From Brachypterus glaber (taxonomy: Eukaryota; Arthropoda; Insecta; Coleoptera; Kateretidae), in NCBI GenBank assembly GCA_958510825.1, contig OY294044.1:102462893-102526892 (forward strand): 64,000 bases of DNA, in the 5' to 3' direction. Shown piece after piece: positions 33,165 to 43,841 of the stretch; the stretch's first letter is position 1, and every line of letters starts with the position of its first letter. The notes beneath the pieces are model-generated. The model saw nothing but the letters and a program-made list of their open reading frames with translations. It searched no databases and was not told the origin of the DNA. A program made the translations under genes and the position numbers.

Positions 33165-35840
33165 ATAAAGAACCCCGCACAAAACCCCGTGTTTTTGGCC
33201 TTCGGCTAAATTTGCTGGAAATTATATATTTTATTAACCTTCATGTCCTTAGTAATTGACCAAAATTTCAGCTTAATTGTATGTACAGTTTTTGAGATAT
33301 CGAGCTTTAAAGTTGGTGATTTAGAATTCAGGAAAATTTTACACCTGTTATAATTTTGTGCTTTTTTATTGTCAGTTTTTTACGTATGATTCAACTCAAT
33401 GGTGCAAATTGAAGGTGTTTAGATGCTTTATTTAAATGTGTTATAATATTGGCCACAGAGTGTTTCCCTTTTCCGTGACAACAGCCTAAAACTGGCGATA
33501 TAATAAATATTAAAAATGCTAATTATTAATTTTGGTTTAATATTAAAAAATAGAAAATCTAACGGCTAAAATTTCAAAATTTTTATATATTTTATAGTTT
33601 TTGAGTTACTGAATAAAAATAATTGAAAGCGAAGCTTATTAGAGTGCTCAAAGTCCTTCTGTTTGGGCATGATGGGGGTAAACCACATCAAAATAAATTA
33701 ACTCGATTCAATCAGCTAAAAGTTGTAAATTCTCAGTAAATCTTACAAATAAATAGAATTTTAGAAAAGGCATTGCTAAAGTAAAGTAGGTAAATCAACT
33801 AAAGAGCCTACATTGGCATAGTGGAGCAAAGGACATGAAACGTTGAACTGTTATAAAATTACTTATTTCTGTGTTTAAGATAATCGCAGTATGGCTTGCA
33901 ATGGAGGGAGTTAAACCAAGTTAACCAGGTTCTCAAAAGTATTCTAATCGTGGTAGGAAAAGGGGTACCTATAGATAGGCTAATTACTTAAATGTTTAAA
34001 AGGCCATAAAAATAGGAATCTAAAAGGTAATAAAAAACTAGTTAATTGCTTCACTGTTGTGCACTGCATCTTAATAAAATTAGTTTTAATATAATTTGGT
34101 AATAAGGAATATAGGATCTTCGGATTCAATGGTTCATTGGTTTGAGGAATATATTTTGCAACTGTAGGTATTCCATCTCTTCCTGTAGGAAGTCTTACAC
34201 CCTAGGTTTTATCTTTCGCCTATCCAGTTTCTATCCAGGTAATTCTTGATTCACATAGTTCAATATGAAACAAAAACGTGTAAAAAAAATATTTACTTGG
34301 TATTTCAGGAAAAGACTATATTTTTGAGAAAATTGTAAGTTTTACTTATCAGCCTGAGAAAAATTATTTTTAGTTTTGAGCAAGTGTATACGAATTATAA
34401 TTATTTGACGATTTTCTTTTATTAATAATTAATTTTAATTGATTAATTTTTATTATTATATAAAGTAGTATTTTAATAATAATAATACCTTAATCTTTAT
34501 AAAACCATAGAAATAAATATGTTACCTATAATAAGAACCTATTTAAGTGTACATACATTATTCACTGTCAGAGTATATATAAAAATGGCATTTCGACAAA
34601 ATATATCATGCTATGTATGCCAAATTCACCATCATCCTAGGCAAATGGCAATAAGTAATTTAATAAATCCTTTACGTTTTATACCGTTTTCCCGCTACGC
34701 CAATGTAAGGCCTCTTTGGTTGGTTTACCTAGGGACCCTAAATAAAGTGACATTTAACTTCACACTTTGTGTGAAGTTTAATGTCATTATATATAGGGTC
34801 CCTAGGTTTACCTAGTTTACTTTAGCAATACCTTTTCTAAAATACCATTTATTTGTAAGATTTACCGAGAATTTAAAACTTTTAGCTGATTAAATCGAGT
34901 TAAACTATTTTTATGTGGTTTAGCCCAATTATGCCCAAACAGAAGGACTGAGGACTCGAATAAGCTTCGCTATCAATTATTTTAGATTCCTATTTTTATT
35001 GCCTTTTAAACGTTTAAGTAATTAGCCTATCTATAGGTACCCCTTTTCCTACCACGCTTAAATTACTTTTGAGAACCTGGTTAACTTGGTTTAACTCTCT
35101 ACATTGCAAGCCATACTGCAATTATCTTAAACACAGAAATAAGTAATTTTATAACAGGTCAACGTTTCATGCCCTTTGCTCCACTATGCCAATGTAGGCT
35201 CTTTAGTTGGTTTACCTACTTTACTTTAGCAATACCTTTTCTAAAATTCTATTTATTTGTAAGATTTACCGAGAATTTACAACTTTTAGCTGATTGAATC
35301 GAGTTAATTTATTTTGATGTGGTTTAACCCCATCATGCCCAAACAGAAGGACTTTGAGTACTCTAATAAGCTTCGCTTTCAATTATTTTTATTCAGTAAC
35401 TCAAAAACTATAAAATATATAAAAATTATGAAATTCTAGCCGTTAGATTTTCTATTTTTTAATATTGAACCAAAATTAATAATTATCATTTTTAATATTT
35501 ATTATATCACCAGTTTTAGGCTGCTGTCACGGAAAAGGGAAACACTCTGTGGCCATTGTTATAACACATTTAAATAAGGCATCTAAACACCTTCAATTTG
35601 CACCATTGAGTTTAATCATACGTAAAAAACTGACAATAAAAAAGCACAAAATTATAACAGGTGTAAAATTTTCCTGAATTCTAAATTACCAATTTTAAAG
35701 CTCGATATCTCGAAAACTGTACATACAATTAGGCTGAAATTCTGGTTAATTACTAAGGACATGAAGGTTAAAAAAATATATAATTTCCAGCAAATTTAGC
35801 CGAAGGCCAAAAACACTCGGTTTTGTGCGGGGTTCTTTAT
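33165..35840. mobile_element. Giant foldback, 2.7 kb, arms about 0.88 kb
   Basis: ATAAAGAACCCCGCACAAAACCCCG at 33165 is mirrored at 35840 (CGGTTTTGTGCGGGGTTCTTTAT). Arms stay collinear and highly similar: GGCCTTCGGCTAAATTTGCTGG, CCTGTTATAATTTTGTGC, GAGTGTTTCCCTTTTCCGTGACA, AAGCTTATTAGAGTGCTCAAAG, GGGTACCTATAGATAGGC and their reverse complements. The centre (34040-34965) holds a direct partial duplication of the right arm (34690-34980 resembles 35190-35400) and a 79-bp hairpin element. Confidence 0.93.
34728..34806. mobile_element. 79-bp hairpin MITE with TTTA flanks
   Basis: CCTAGGGACCCTAAATAAAG and ...TATATAGGGTCCCTAGG are inverted, and AACTTCACAC / GTGTGAAGTT closes the stem around TTT. 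Compared with the uninterrupted duplicate (GGTTTACCTACTTTAC at 35197), the insertion duplicated TTTA. The duplicate therefore shows the empty site. Confidence 0.85.
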
Positions 35841-35954
35841 TAAACACACCATAAGAAGCAATTTAGGCAAATATAAAAAAAATCAACCGGATCGATCGTT
35901 TTTTTTACATTTTTTCTAATTTATTGTACTATGTTCATAGGACGTGCCTGTAGA

Positions 35955-36790
35955 GCAGTAAATAGAAATATATATTTTAGTAGTAGTAGTAGTAGTAAAA
36001 TTATTAATAGGCCTTATCTCCAACGACAAAGGTCCTATATTTTTTTTATGAATTATTGAATTAGGGTGAAGTCGAGAGAATTTTCAAATTTTTTTTTGCA
36101 TTTTTAGATTTTAAATGTCATGAAACGTCGAAAAAATCTGAAAAAAGTGGGTCAAAATACCGTATTTTGACAATAAAAACCGGGATTTACTCGAAATCTA
36201 CGGGGTAGAAAAATTTTTAAATTGAAAATTCGGTTTCAGCAGACAAAAATACATAAGACATGATAGGTTTAGTCCTTGAAGAAGAACCAGTACTGCAGTA
36301 TAATAGACCTACCACCAAAAATGATTAAAGCTGTATAGAAAGTTGGACATGATTTTTACCTGTGCAAGAATTTATACCCTACGATCAATAATAATATTAA
36401 TTTTTGCCCCCTTGCCTTCCTTGCCGCACCGTAATATTAACCATATTTAAGGTCACGCAAAATACAAAGGCCCTAAATCGTTTATTGAAAGATTTTTTTA
36501 AATCGGACATTTAGTTTAAAAGTTACAAGGTTTAAAGACAGAAAACAGATATACCGATATTTTTTAACACCCACTTTTTTCAGATTTTCTCGACGTTTCA
36601 TGACATTTCAAATCCAAAAATGAAAAAAAAAATTGTAATTTCGTTCGACTTCACCCTAAAACAATAATGCATTAGAAAAAAAATATACGACCTTTGGCGT
36701 TGGAGATACGGCTTTCTGTAATGTAGTGACTATATTTAATAATTTTACTACTATATATAAAATATATCTTTTTCTACGACTGCTTTAGAA
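35955..36790. mobile_element. Family Y foldback, copy 2
   Basis: Same internal order as 23300-24260: TCTCCAACGACAAAGGTCCTA, GGTGAAGTCGA, TGTCATGAAACGTCG, AAAAAGTGGGT, then mirrored ACCCACTTTTTTC, CGACGTTTCATGACA, CGACTTCACCCTAAA and GACCTTTGGCGTTGGAGA. A (TAG)n tract (35976-35996) sits at the left border. Confidence 0.85.
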
Positions 36791-37320
36791 TGTAAGCAAA
36801 TACACACACTTTTCAAACACAGAATTAATCCATTCTAGCTCTAGATATGGTATGAGTATTCAGTATCAAGTGTTAGAATGAGCACATGTAGTGCCATCTC
36901 TTGTTTATAAAAGTAAAGAAAACTGTAGCAAAATTAGCAAAAATATATATATTTTACCATGAAATATTGAATAATTTAATGCAATTTAAAGTTTGGCATT
37001 AAAATTACATAAAGTTTATTAGTTTTTCTTAATATTTGACCAGTTTTTTATCAATTTAGTTCAAAAAATTAAAATTGCTCCATCTATTGTTAAATATTTA
37101 AACCTGATATCTGTCACAACAATCTGACATAACCTTCAATTTTTGCATTATAATTTGTAAATATGTGCTAAAATTAAATAAAAATCTTTTTTAATTACTG
37201 ATTTGATAAAATTATTAAAAAACATTAATTGCTTTATTTAAAAATATGTGTTTTGTCCGCAGTTTAAAGTCATACAGTGTTTCATATTTCCAGTCGAAGA
37301 AAAAGTATAGTCTACAACAC

Positions 37321-37419
37321 GTATGGAATAGTCATTCCGCGCTCGCGGGACCGTCATACTCGCCTGCCGGCTCGTATGACAAACTTTCCGCTCGCGCGGA
37401 ATATTGTCTATTCCATACT
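37321..37419. repeat. GC-rich layered hairpin
   Basis: GTATGGAATAGTCATTCCGCGCTCGCGG is mirrored by CCGCTCGCGCGGAATATTGTCTATTCCATAC. A second stem, GTCATAC...GTATGAC, and a central GCCTGCCGGC lie inside. Much richer in GC than everything around it. Probably a small MITE. Confidence 0.85.
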
Positions 37420-37674
37420 AGTTATAGAATATACTGCTCTACAGACACGTCCTATGAACATAGTAAATTGCTTAAATTGCTTCTTATAGTGTGTTTAATC
37501 AATTTATGAAAAAAATCAGGGGTCGGAAAAAAAGTTAAAATTTGCAAAAAAACACCGTGGAGGGGAAATGTGACCTTTTTGCTCCAAACTTTTTTATCTG
37601 TGGATTTTTTCACATTTTATGAGTAAAATATGATTCTTTAATTGAAAATACATAAAAAAGGATGACTTTATGTA

Positions 37675-37835
37675 AGGGGACGTTCAAGTATTATGTAACG
37701 CTCCTAGGGGGGGGGGTGGGGTCATTTTGGAGTGTTACGCCCATGTTAATGGTATAGGAAAATAGCTTTACAGGGGGGGCCCCCGGGGGGTCCAAAATGA
37801 TCAAAATTTGCTCTACGTAATACTTGAAGGTTCCC
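37675..37835. mobile_element. TA-flanked MITE, 161 bp
   Basis: AGGGGACGTTCAAGTATTATGTAACGC and its mirror GCTCTACGTAATACTTGAAGGTTCCC form termini, bounded by TA. G and C runs occupy the middle. Confidence 0.85.
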
Positions 37836-37980
37836 TAATACTGAAGAGCCAGCGGTTTCGAGAAAATTGCAAATAACGAGGATATTTCACGTTCTGAGCA
37901 TTGTAATGTAATTGGGTATTTACCATACTTTTAATTAAATTTGTTCGGTTCATATAGACCATTGTTTACCTTATGCACCA

Positions 37981-38304
37981 GAAGAGTGACCTTGGATTTA
38001 CCATGTTCGCAACCTAAATAATTAGTTACCTTTTAGGGACTTAATATTTTAATTAGGGAATTTCTGATTGATTAGTTTGACATCTGTCAATCACTTCCAT
38101 TTTTACTTTCACCTTTCGATAAGAAGCTTAGTTTTAAAATCTTTATTTATTTCTATCATCCTTTGGGATAATTTAGTTATTTAATGAATAAATAACATCC
38201 TGGTGTTAGGTAAGTCTTTTAACACCATTATTTTTATCTCAAGCTAATGCTTTAACTTATTTTTTAAATTTTTATATTGGTTTGATAAACCAGGTCACTC
38301 TTCC
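37981..38304. mobile_element. Foldback-like element with GAAGAGTGACCTTGG ends
   Basis: GAAGAGTGACCTTGGATTTACC (37981) mirrors AAACCAGGTCACTCTTCC (ending 38304). Only the termini are clearly complementary; the interior is AT-rich and non-coding. Confidence 0.75.
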
Positions 38305-38548
38305 GATACTTCGATTACATTGAATAAACTTGCTATATTTGGTATAACTCTGTTTTACTCACGACCCCTGTACCATTTCGGCGCCCAATACAATTTTGGT
38401 ACTACAGCATCAAAAATAGAAACTGAAAAATGCACCAATAAAAATTTTAATCCTACATAAAAACTGTGAAAAAAAGCTCGAATCACCCCTTAAAATTTTG
38501 TATCTTTTTCTGAATCACTCTATATATGATTTACTATTTTTTTTTCAG

Positions 38549-38845
38549 ATTGTAGCTTTAAAAATGAACCTAGATACTCGAACCCCAGTAACCTTATGGA
38601 AGGACAAAGCCATGGTTGAACTCAACCTCGCCGTGCTTCATAGTTTCCAGCAAAAAGGAGTAACCATAGTAGACCATCATACAGCCTCCGAATCTTTCAT
38701 GAAACACCTGGAGAACGAAGTGAGGCTACGGCACGGATGTCCAGCCGACTGGGTGTGGATTGTTCCTCCGCTAAGTGGATCTGCTACCCCCGTTTTCCAC
38801 CAGGAAATGGCGCTGTATTATTTGAAACCTTCCTATGAATATCAG
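38549..38845 (+). CDS. Nos: Nitric oxide synthase, exon C (pterin/dimer part of oxygenase domain)
   Basis: Exactly 99 codons, phase 0 at both ends. [17 protein letters not shown] follows LNMLE of exon B as expected, then [47 protein letters not shown] and [20 protein letters not shown]. In NOS structures the Trp of ADWVWIVPP stacks on tetrahydrobiopterin, and the [11 protein letters not shown] segment contributes to the pterin and dimer interface; all are present. The acceptor is TTTTTTTTTCAG (ends 38548) and the donor GTTAGT (38846), slightly weaker than consensus GTAAGT. A transposon end lies only 28 bp upstream of the exon. Confidence 0.96.
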
Positions 38846-39889
38846 GTTAGTTACCAAAAAAAAAAACTAAACTCTAAAAGAAATACAAAATTGCCACTCA
38901 TTCGTATCGGATATCTGATATTACCTACTGAAATTTTACTTGTACCGATGGCGGTATTTTAGAATATTTATAAAAATTCGGTTAGAATGACTGGTAATTT
39001 TGTTTTTCTATTTTTACAATGCAGACAATTTTTAAAGTTTATGTTTCATTTTACGTAAAATTATTTTGTTAATAAAAATATCGCACCGATAAAATTTTAA
39101 ATTTTTGTTTTTAATATTATTTAGTTAGTAGTACTAACAACAAAAGAAATAGGAGAGTAGTAAAATATGGAAAAAAAAAATTCTATGATCCACAAAATAC
39201 TATTAAAAGGAAACTTATCTCCATGGATTCAAGTAACACTAATAAGGATAAAATAGAAAAAAAAACCAATACAAAATAGACGACGACTTAACATTTTCTT
39301 TGATAATCTTGTATTTTCAGTCTTTTAGCTTGTAGTTTGGTGACGAGGGTAAACTACCCTATTTAAATTTTCAGAAGTCTTTTAAAAATCTTCAAAAAAA
39401 ATGTCGACAAGATCTTAAGATTAAAAAAAAAATTCATAAGTATTATCGAATTTTTTTAAAATCATAGATGCTTATGTCGAAAATTTTAGAAGTATGTGTA
39501 ATAATTTATAATGGTTCAGCCCTTATTTGGACGTATGGGCTCTATATCTTAAAACTTATGATCCAGTAACTTTATTCCAAATTATGCTAAGTAAAAGAAA
39601 AAATTGGTAACAGCGCAATTCTTTTTGGGGTTCGATTTGGGGGTCCAAGAGGAGCTTAAATCCGAAAATTAGTTACCCCACCCCTTTGGGAAATTCGGCC
39701 ACCTTGGATTAAAGGGGTGAGTTTTTGGTTAAAACTTAATGAAATTATATATATAAAGAGTAGGTAAATAATCAGGACCAGAATTTCTATCATAACTATC
39801 GTCTTTATTTACTCGATTTAACTTGGGATACTTTCCAAGATCTGTACCTATATAGTCCAGTGAAGAAACGAGAAATTCCCATGTTAAAT

Positions 39890-40725
39890 TGCATTAAATG
39901 TACACGGGCTGATATTTTAAAGGGTAGTACTGGATACTAACAGAACACTACTGTTAGTTTTTCACCGGGTGATTTGCGTAAGGGTTGTCCGCTATCTTGA
40001 ATTTTAGGGGTGAGTGCGGTTACCTCGCTAAATATGCATCTTACGATAAAAATGCGTATAACCAATCTTGTTAAGTAGAAAATTTCCAACAATTTTTGCT
40101 AAAATAATTTTTTTAATATATTAATAACAATCGAGTTATAAATATTCCAAAATGGCCATGTTGGGGGTGAAATTGTTTTTTTCGATTTTTCAGCCAAATT
40201 ATTTATCGGAGGATAAAAGAGGTTATGAGCAAACTTGTAGCTCTTGCAATTCTCTATTCTCTAAGTTTTATATATTATCTATTTTTATAAGTATATTGTT
40301 ACGATTACAGTGGGCGCTGAAAGTCGAGTTGCGCCCTCTGTAACCGTACCAAAATACCTATGAAAATTTATAATATATGAAACTTATAGATAATTTCAAG
40401 AGCTACAAGTTTGCTCATGACCACTTTTATCGTCCGATGCATAATTTGGATGAAAAATGGAAAAAACCAATTTCACCTCCAACAGGGCTATTTTTAAATT
40501 AACTCGATTTTTATTAATATATTAAAAAAATGATCCAAACAAAAATTGTTGGAAATTTCCTCCTTAACAAAATTGGTTATATGCATTTTTATAGTAAGAT
40601 GCATATTGAGCAATTCAAGATAGCGGACACCCCTTACGCAAATTACCCGGTGAAAAACTAACAGGAGTATTCTGTTACCATCCACTACTATCCTTTAAAA
40701 TATCAGCCATTGCAATTTACATTTA
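39890..40725. mobile_element. Foldback, 0.83 kb, with central hairpin
   Basis: CGGGCTGATATTTTAAAGG, TACTGTTAGTTTTTCACCGGG, GGTTGTCCGCTATCTTGAA, GCAAACTTGTAGCTCTTG and AAGTTTTATATATTATC are all mirrored on the right arm with moderate divergence. The centre has a separate hairpin (40301-40350: GATTACAGTGGGCGC / GCGCCCTCTGTAACC) that may be its own small insertion. Confidence 0.88.
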
Positions 40726-40954
40726 TTATTTGTCTGGACTAATATATTACTGCCATTTTTAGTTTGAAATATCATCGTATGTAATTAATTTTATAAAAAC
40801 GAATATCTTACTAAAATTATAAAAAAGCGCCGCGCGAAGTTTAATATTGTTTTAGTACCAGTGTCAGTTTCTAGGATTTCAACGAGCCCATTTGATATAA
40901 GTTTCTAGAAGTTATTTTATCGTGATCTTTTAGGTATTATAATTCATTTTTGTA

Positions 40955-41541
40955 CAGAGCTTGTCAAAGGTCGGCCCCTCCTTAATATGCTTAGGAGGCA
41001 AAATTGAGAGAGGTTTGTAGAGGGGAATTTTTTTTAAACGAAAATAGGGATCGTATGATACATCATTTTAAAGCTTATAAAATTCTTTATTCGACCATAT
41101 ATTTTTTCATTTTTTTATTTTTTTTTAGGTCTTTATTTTTCATTTTTTTTTTGGCTAAAAAATTTTATGTTTTAGGATTTTATTTTTTATTTTATTTATA
41201 TTATTCAAAATAAGTTTAAAAGTATAATTGACGTATTTGCATCATTAAATAAACCATTTTTCAAAAATTGTTTGTTTTTTTTTTCAAGAAATTTTGACGA
41301 AAATTTCCATTTTTGGGGATTTAAAATAACCGCCAAAAATTTCTCCGAAAAAATAAAAAATATGTGGGCAAATAGAGAATTTTATAAGCTTTTAAATGAT
41401 GTATCCCTTTTCTATTAAAAAAAATGTCCCCACTTGCCCCCCTGCCACCATTGTGCCCCCTAAACATACGAAATATAACCAGAAAATTAGTATCTTAAGC
41501 CATTCTAAAGTTAAAAGGGGGCGAACTTTAGACATACACTG
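40955..41541. mobile_element. Family V element, copy 1
   Basis: TA-flanked ends CAGAGCTTGTCAAAGGTCGGCCCC and GGGGGCGAACTTTAGACATACACTG. Internal landmarks match copy 2 (54140): ATCATTTTAAAGCTTATAAAA and AAGTTTAAAAGTATAATTGAC, and the mirrored TTTATAAGCTTTTAAATGATG. Confidence 0.8.
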
Positions 41542-41838
41542 TATAATGACTACTTTTGTTTAGCTTCTTTTCTATGTCTGTTTGGTTTCTATACTTTTTA
41601 TTTCTATTTATCCAAAGCATGCTAGTTATTATTTTTATCTAAATAACGGCACGTACAAAAACAATAGTTTTAATTACCACTACTAAAATTACTTTTTATG
41701 GTACCAGAGAGAATATGAGAACAGATAAGCTAAATAGCTTACCTCCTATACTCTCTAATACAAAAAAAATGGCCAATGGAGCTCTCTACAACTAGAATTA
41801 TGAAACAAAAGACGTCTACCCTATCTCTATCTCATTTG

Positions 41839-41916
41839 TGCTACACTTTCCAGCCAACCAAATAAATACTGTATTTGTTTTTCATTTCGTTTCATTTGGT
41901 TGACCGAAAAGAGTAG
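41839..41916. repeat. Family U hairpin, copy 1
   Basis: GCTACACTTTCCAGCCAACCAAAT and ATTTGGTTGACCGAAAAGAGTAGC pair around AAATACTGTATTTGTTTTTC. Related to the hairpin at 42010. Confidence 0.75.
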
Positions 41917-42009
41917 CACTGAGCGGCATGAACGAACATAGCTAATGTGAATCTGTAGAATAAGATAATTCTACCAAAATTTAGATGGCGCCAGTAAAAA
42001 TAATATAGT

Positions 42010-42092
42010 TACACTTTTCGCCCGGCCAAGTAAATATTGTATTTGTTCAACAAAGAACAAATACAGAATTTGTTTGGTTGGGTGGAAGTGGG
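42010..42092. repeat. Family U hairpin, copy 2
   Basis: ACTTTTCGCCCGGCCAAGTAAATATTGTATTTGTTC is mirrored as GAACAAATACAGAATTTGTTTGGTTGGGTGGAAGT, a 36-bp stem with a 6-base loop. It shares CCAACCAAATAAATAC-type sequence with copy 1. Confidence 0.85.
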
Positions 42093-42512
42093 AGTGTATG
42101 TATGTCTTCTATCCTTTTTGGGTAGAACTTTTATCCCTGTCTAATCTAACGGGATTGCGAGTTATGCTTTCTCATTAGGGATGCGTTTCGTAACTAGATT
42201 TATTTTATTTTTTCCTGTTAGTGTCTATATCTCTATATGTACCGGGTGGGTGTTTTTTTAACCTCAAACTTTCAAATATCTCGAATACTATGCATTTTAG
42301 AAAAAAAAAATGTCAAACAAAAAACGTTTATTTTAATGGGGGTAACAAAATGCCGTATTTATTTTTTAAGTATATTTACGTTTTCAAGGTCATTTCAAGG
42401 TCAACTTTGTTTTTTTTTTTAAATAGAAACATATATTTTTTACTGTTATTTAATTTTCCTTAAAAACATAAAAATCTTTTGTAAAAAACTTTTTTTGATC
42501 GGACCTTTAGCT

Positions 42513-42832
42513 GCAGAGATAACACAGCCACATGAAATTAAAAAAGTTGGATCTCTGACGGAATTGACTAGTCAATTCCTATGTACTTAGAGCCGCTGAA
42601 TCCGAATCTGAGGTCAGAATTTGAAAGCTAGCTCTCATTTTCAACATAACCTCAAAAAACGTGCTTTTCGCAATGATATGATATGTTATTTGAGGTTATG
42701 TTGAAAACGGGAGCTAACTTTCAAATTCCGACCTCAGATTCGAATTCAGCGGCTCAAAATACATAGGAATTTACTAGACAAGTCCGTCGGAGAGCCAACT
42801 TTTTTAATTTTGTGTGGCTGTGTTATCTCTGC
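42513..42832. mobile_element. Foldback, 320 bp, long near-perfect arms
   Basis: GCAGAGATAACACAGCCACATGAAATTAAAAAAGTTGG and its mirror end the element. Arms run about 145 bp (GAATCCGAATCTGAGGTCAGAATT / AATTCCGACCTCAGATTCGAATTC; CATAACCTCAAAAAACG / TTTGAGGTTATG) around a 25-bp centre. Confidence 0.93.
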
Positions 42833-43202
42833 AACTTGTTTGTACTTTAAGACATATATAAAACACAGCTGGGAACAAATAATGAAATAAAAATGGTCAC
42901 CAGCTCTTAGACTATTAGATCAGTTACAAATTATATTGCATTTTCACCCCTCAAACATTTTAATAGTCCAAATTTCTATTACTTTTCCGCCGTTTTTCGA
43001 GATTTATAGCCACACCACGGAATTAATTGTGATCTACGAGAAAAAAAAAATCGTTTAACTAATACTTCAATTTGAAATTGCAGGGAATTGAATTTATTGC
43101 TCTTTTTTACCACCAATAAAAGTTACAAAAGTCAATTAAATATATTTAAATATAAGTAAACATTAAGATACACAGAAAAAAGTAAAAAGAATATCAACTA
43201 TA

Positions 43203-43440
43203 CAGGGTTATTCAGAAATAAGTTCGAGAATGGTGGTTCAGGATTAAAAAAATATGAAAAAAAGTTCTCATAAAGGTTAGTCTGGAAATAAGCACCAAGG
43301 AAGCTTCGACCCTTCTAAAACATCTAAACAGTAGTTTTTATTTAATATCTCTGAAACACCATGAACCACAGTAAAGAATTTTTGCACGTGCTTAAACTTT
43401 TTTATTAGTTGATTTTTGATATTTTGTTAATAAAATATTA
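43203..43440 (+). mobile_element. Family T copy 3 (left end only)
   Basis: TA-CAGGGTTATTCAGAAATAAG, then GGTTAGTCTGGAAATAAGCACC...GAAGCTTCGACCC and ATGAACCACAGTAAAG...TTTTTGCA follow the same order as 32879-33070. The right end was not located. Confidence 0.75.
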
Positions 43441-43559
43441 ATCTTTAACTAAAAATAAATAAAAAAAGTACTCTTTAAGTAACAGCGTTTTCGATAAAAT
43501 TTCATTAAAAAAAATGAAGACCAGTGTTATTTTAATTTTAAAACCGTGAAAGTGTAGAC

Positions 43560-43841
43560 CCTTGTATTAAAGATTTCCTAGAAGGGCCTGCTTTGTTGTT
43601 TTAGTAAATGGCCTGTAAAAAGTAATTAAACGGGCCCTATTTAAGTGTCCGCATAAAAAAAAATAGAAGGACCCGATTTAAATTTCTAGCAATTACTTGC
43701 AAAACCTTTTTTTACTTTTTTAGTCATATGATTTAAGAGAAAAGCGGGTCCCCTTTGACCTTTTCGTGGGCTCCCTTTGATCATTTATCGGGCCCCTAAG
43801 GACCTAGCCATACTGGGTGCTAAGTACCCAGTCCGCCACTG
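43560..43841. mobile_element. hAT-like element remnant (right end)
   Basis: The right border GGGTACTTAG-type end reads ...TACCCAGTCCGCCACTG, the reverse complement of CAGTGGCGGACTGGG, a familiar hAT terminus. The interior has repeated GGGCCC/GGACCC/GGGTCCCC words, as in the hAT element at 52034. No left end or 8-bp duplication was found. Confidence 0.6.

Larger units (their letters stand above)
32879..38520. mobile_element. Family T copy 2: 5.6-kb nested palindromic complex
   Basis: The left end TA-CAGGGTGATTCAGAAAGAAGG and right end (reverse complement GAGTGATTCAGAAAAAGAT) are inverted, TA-flanked and share ...ACTTTTAAGG / ...ATTTTAAGG. Subterminal pieces at 33110-33165 and 37495-37560 (TTTGCAAATTTTAAC..., CCGACCCCTGATTTTTTTCAT) mirror each other too. 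Inside are a 2.7-kb palindrome, a family Y copy and several MITEs. No transposase frame remains. The right end lies 28 bp before Nos exon C. An alternative is two independent family T ends brought together by nested insertions. Confidence 0.65.
19017..38548 (+). other. Nos: Nos intron B/C (19.5 kb)
   Basis: GT...AG intron packed with repeats: minisatellite, foldbacks, families X, Y, Z, R1 copy 2, a Penelope-like element and the 5.6-kb T2 complex. Stretches where I see no recognisable structure: 19740-20470, 21740-22140, 22300-22720, 24590-24890, 25910-26430, 27010-27470, 27570-27780, 27860-28190, 29290-30660 and 36800-37240. No further Nos exon is needed because exons B and C join in frame. 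Confidence 0.85.

Noticed and set aside
34519..34815. 98-codon frame on the + strand
   Set aside because: It crosses the 79-bp hairpin MITE and the centre of the giant foldback; the sequence is not protein-like.
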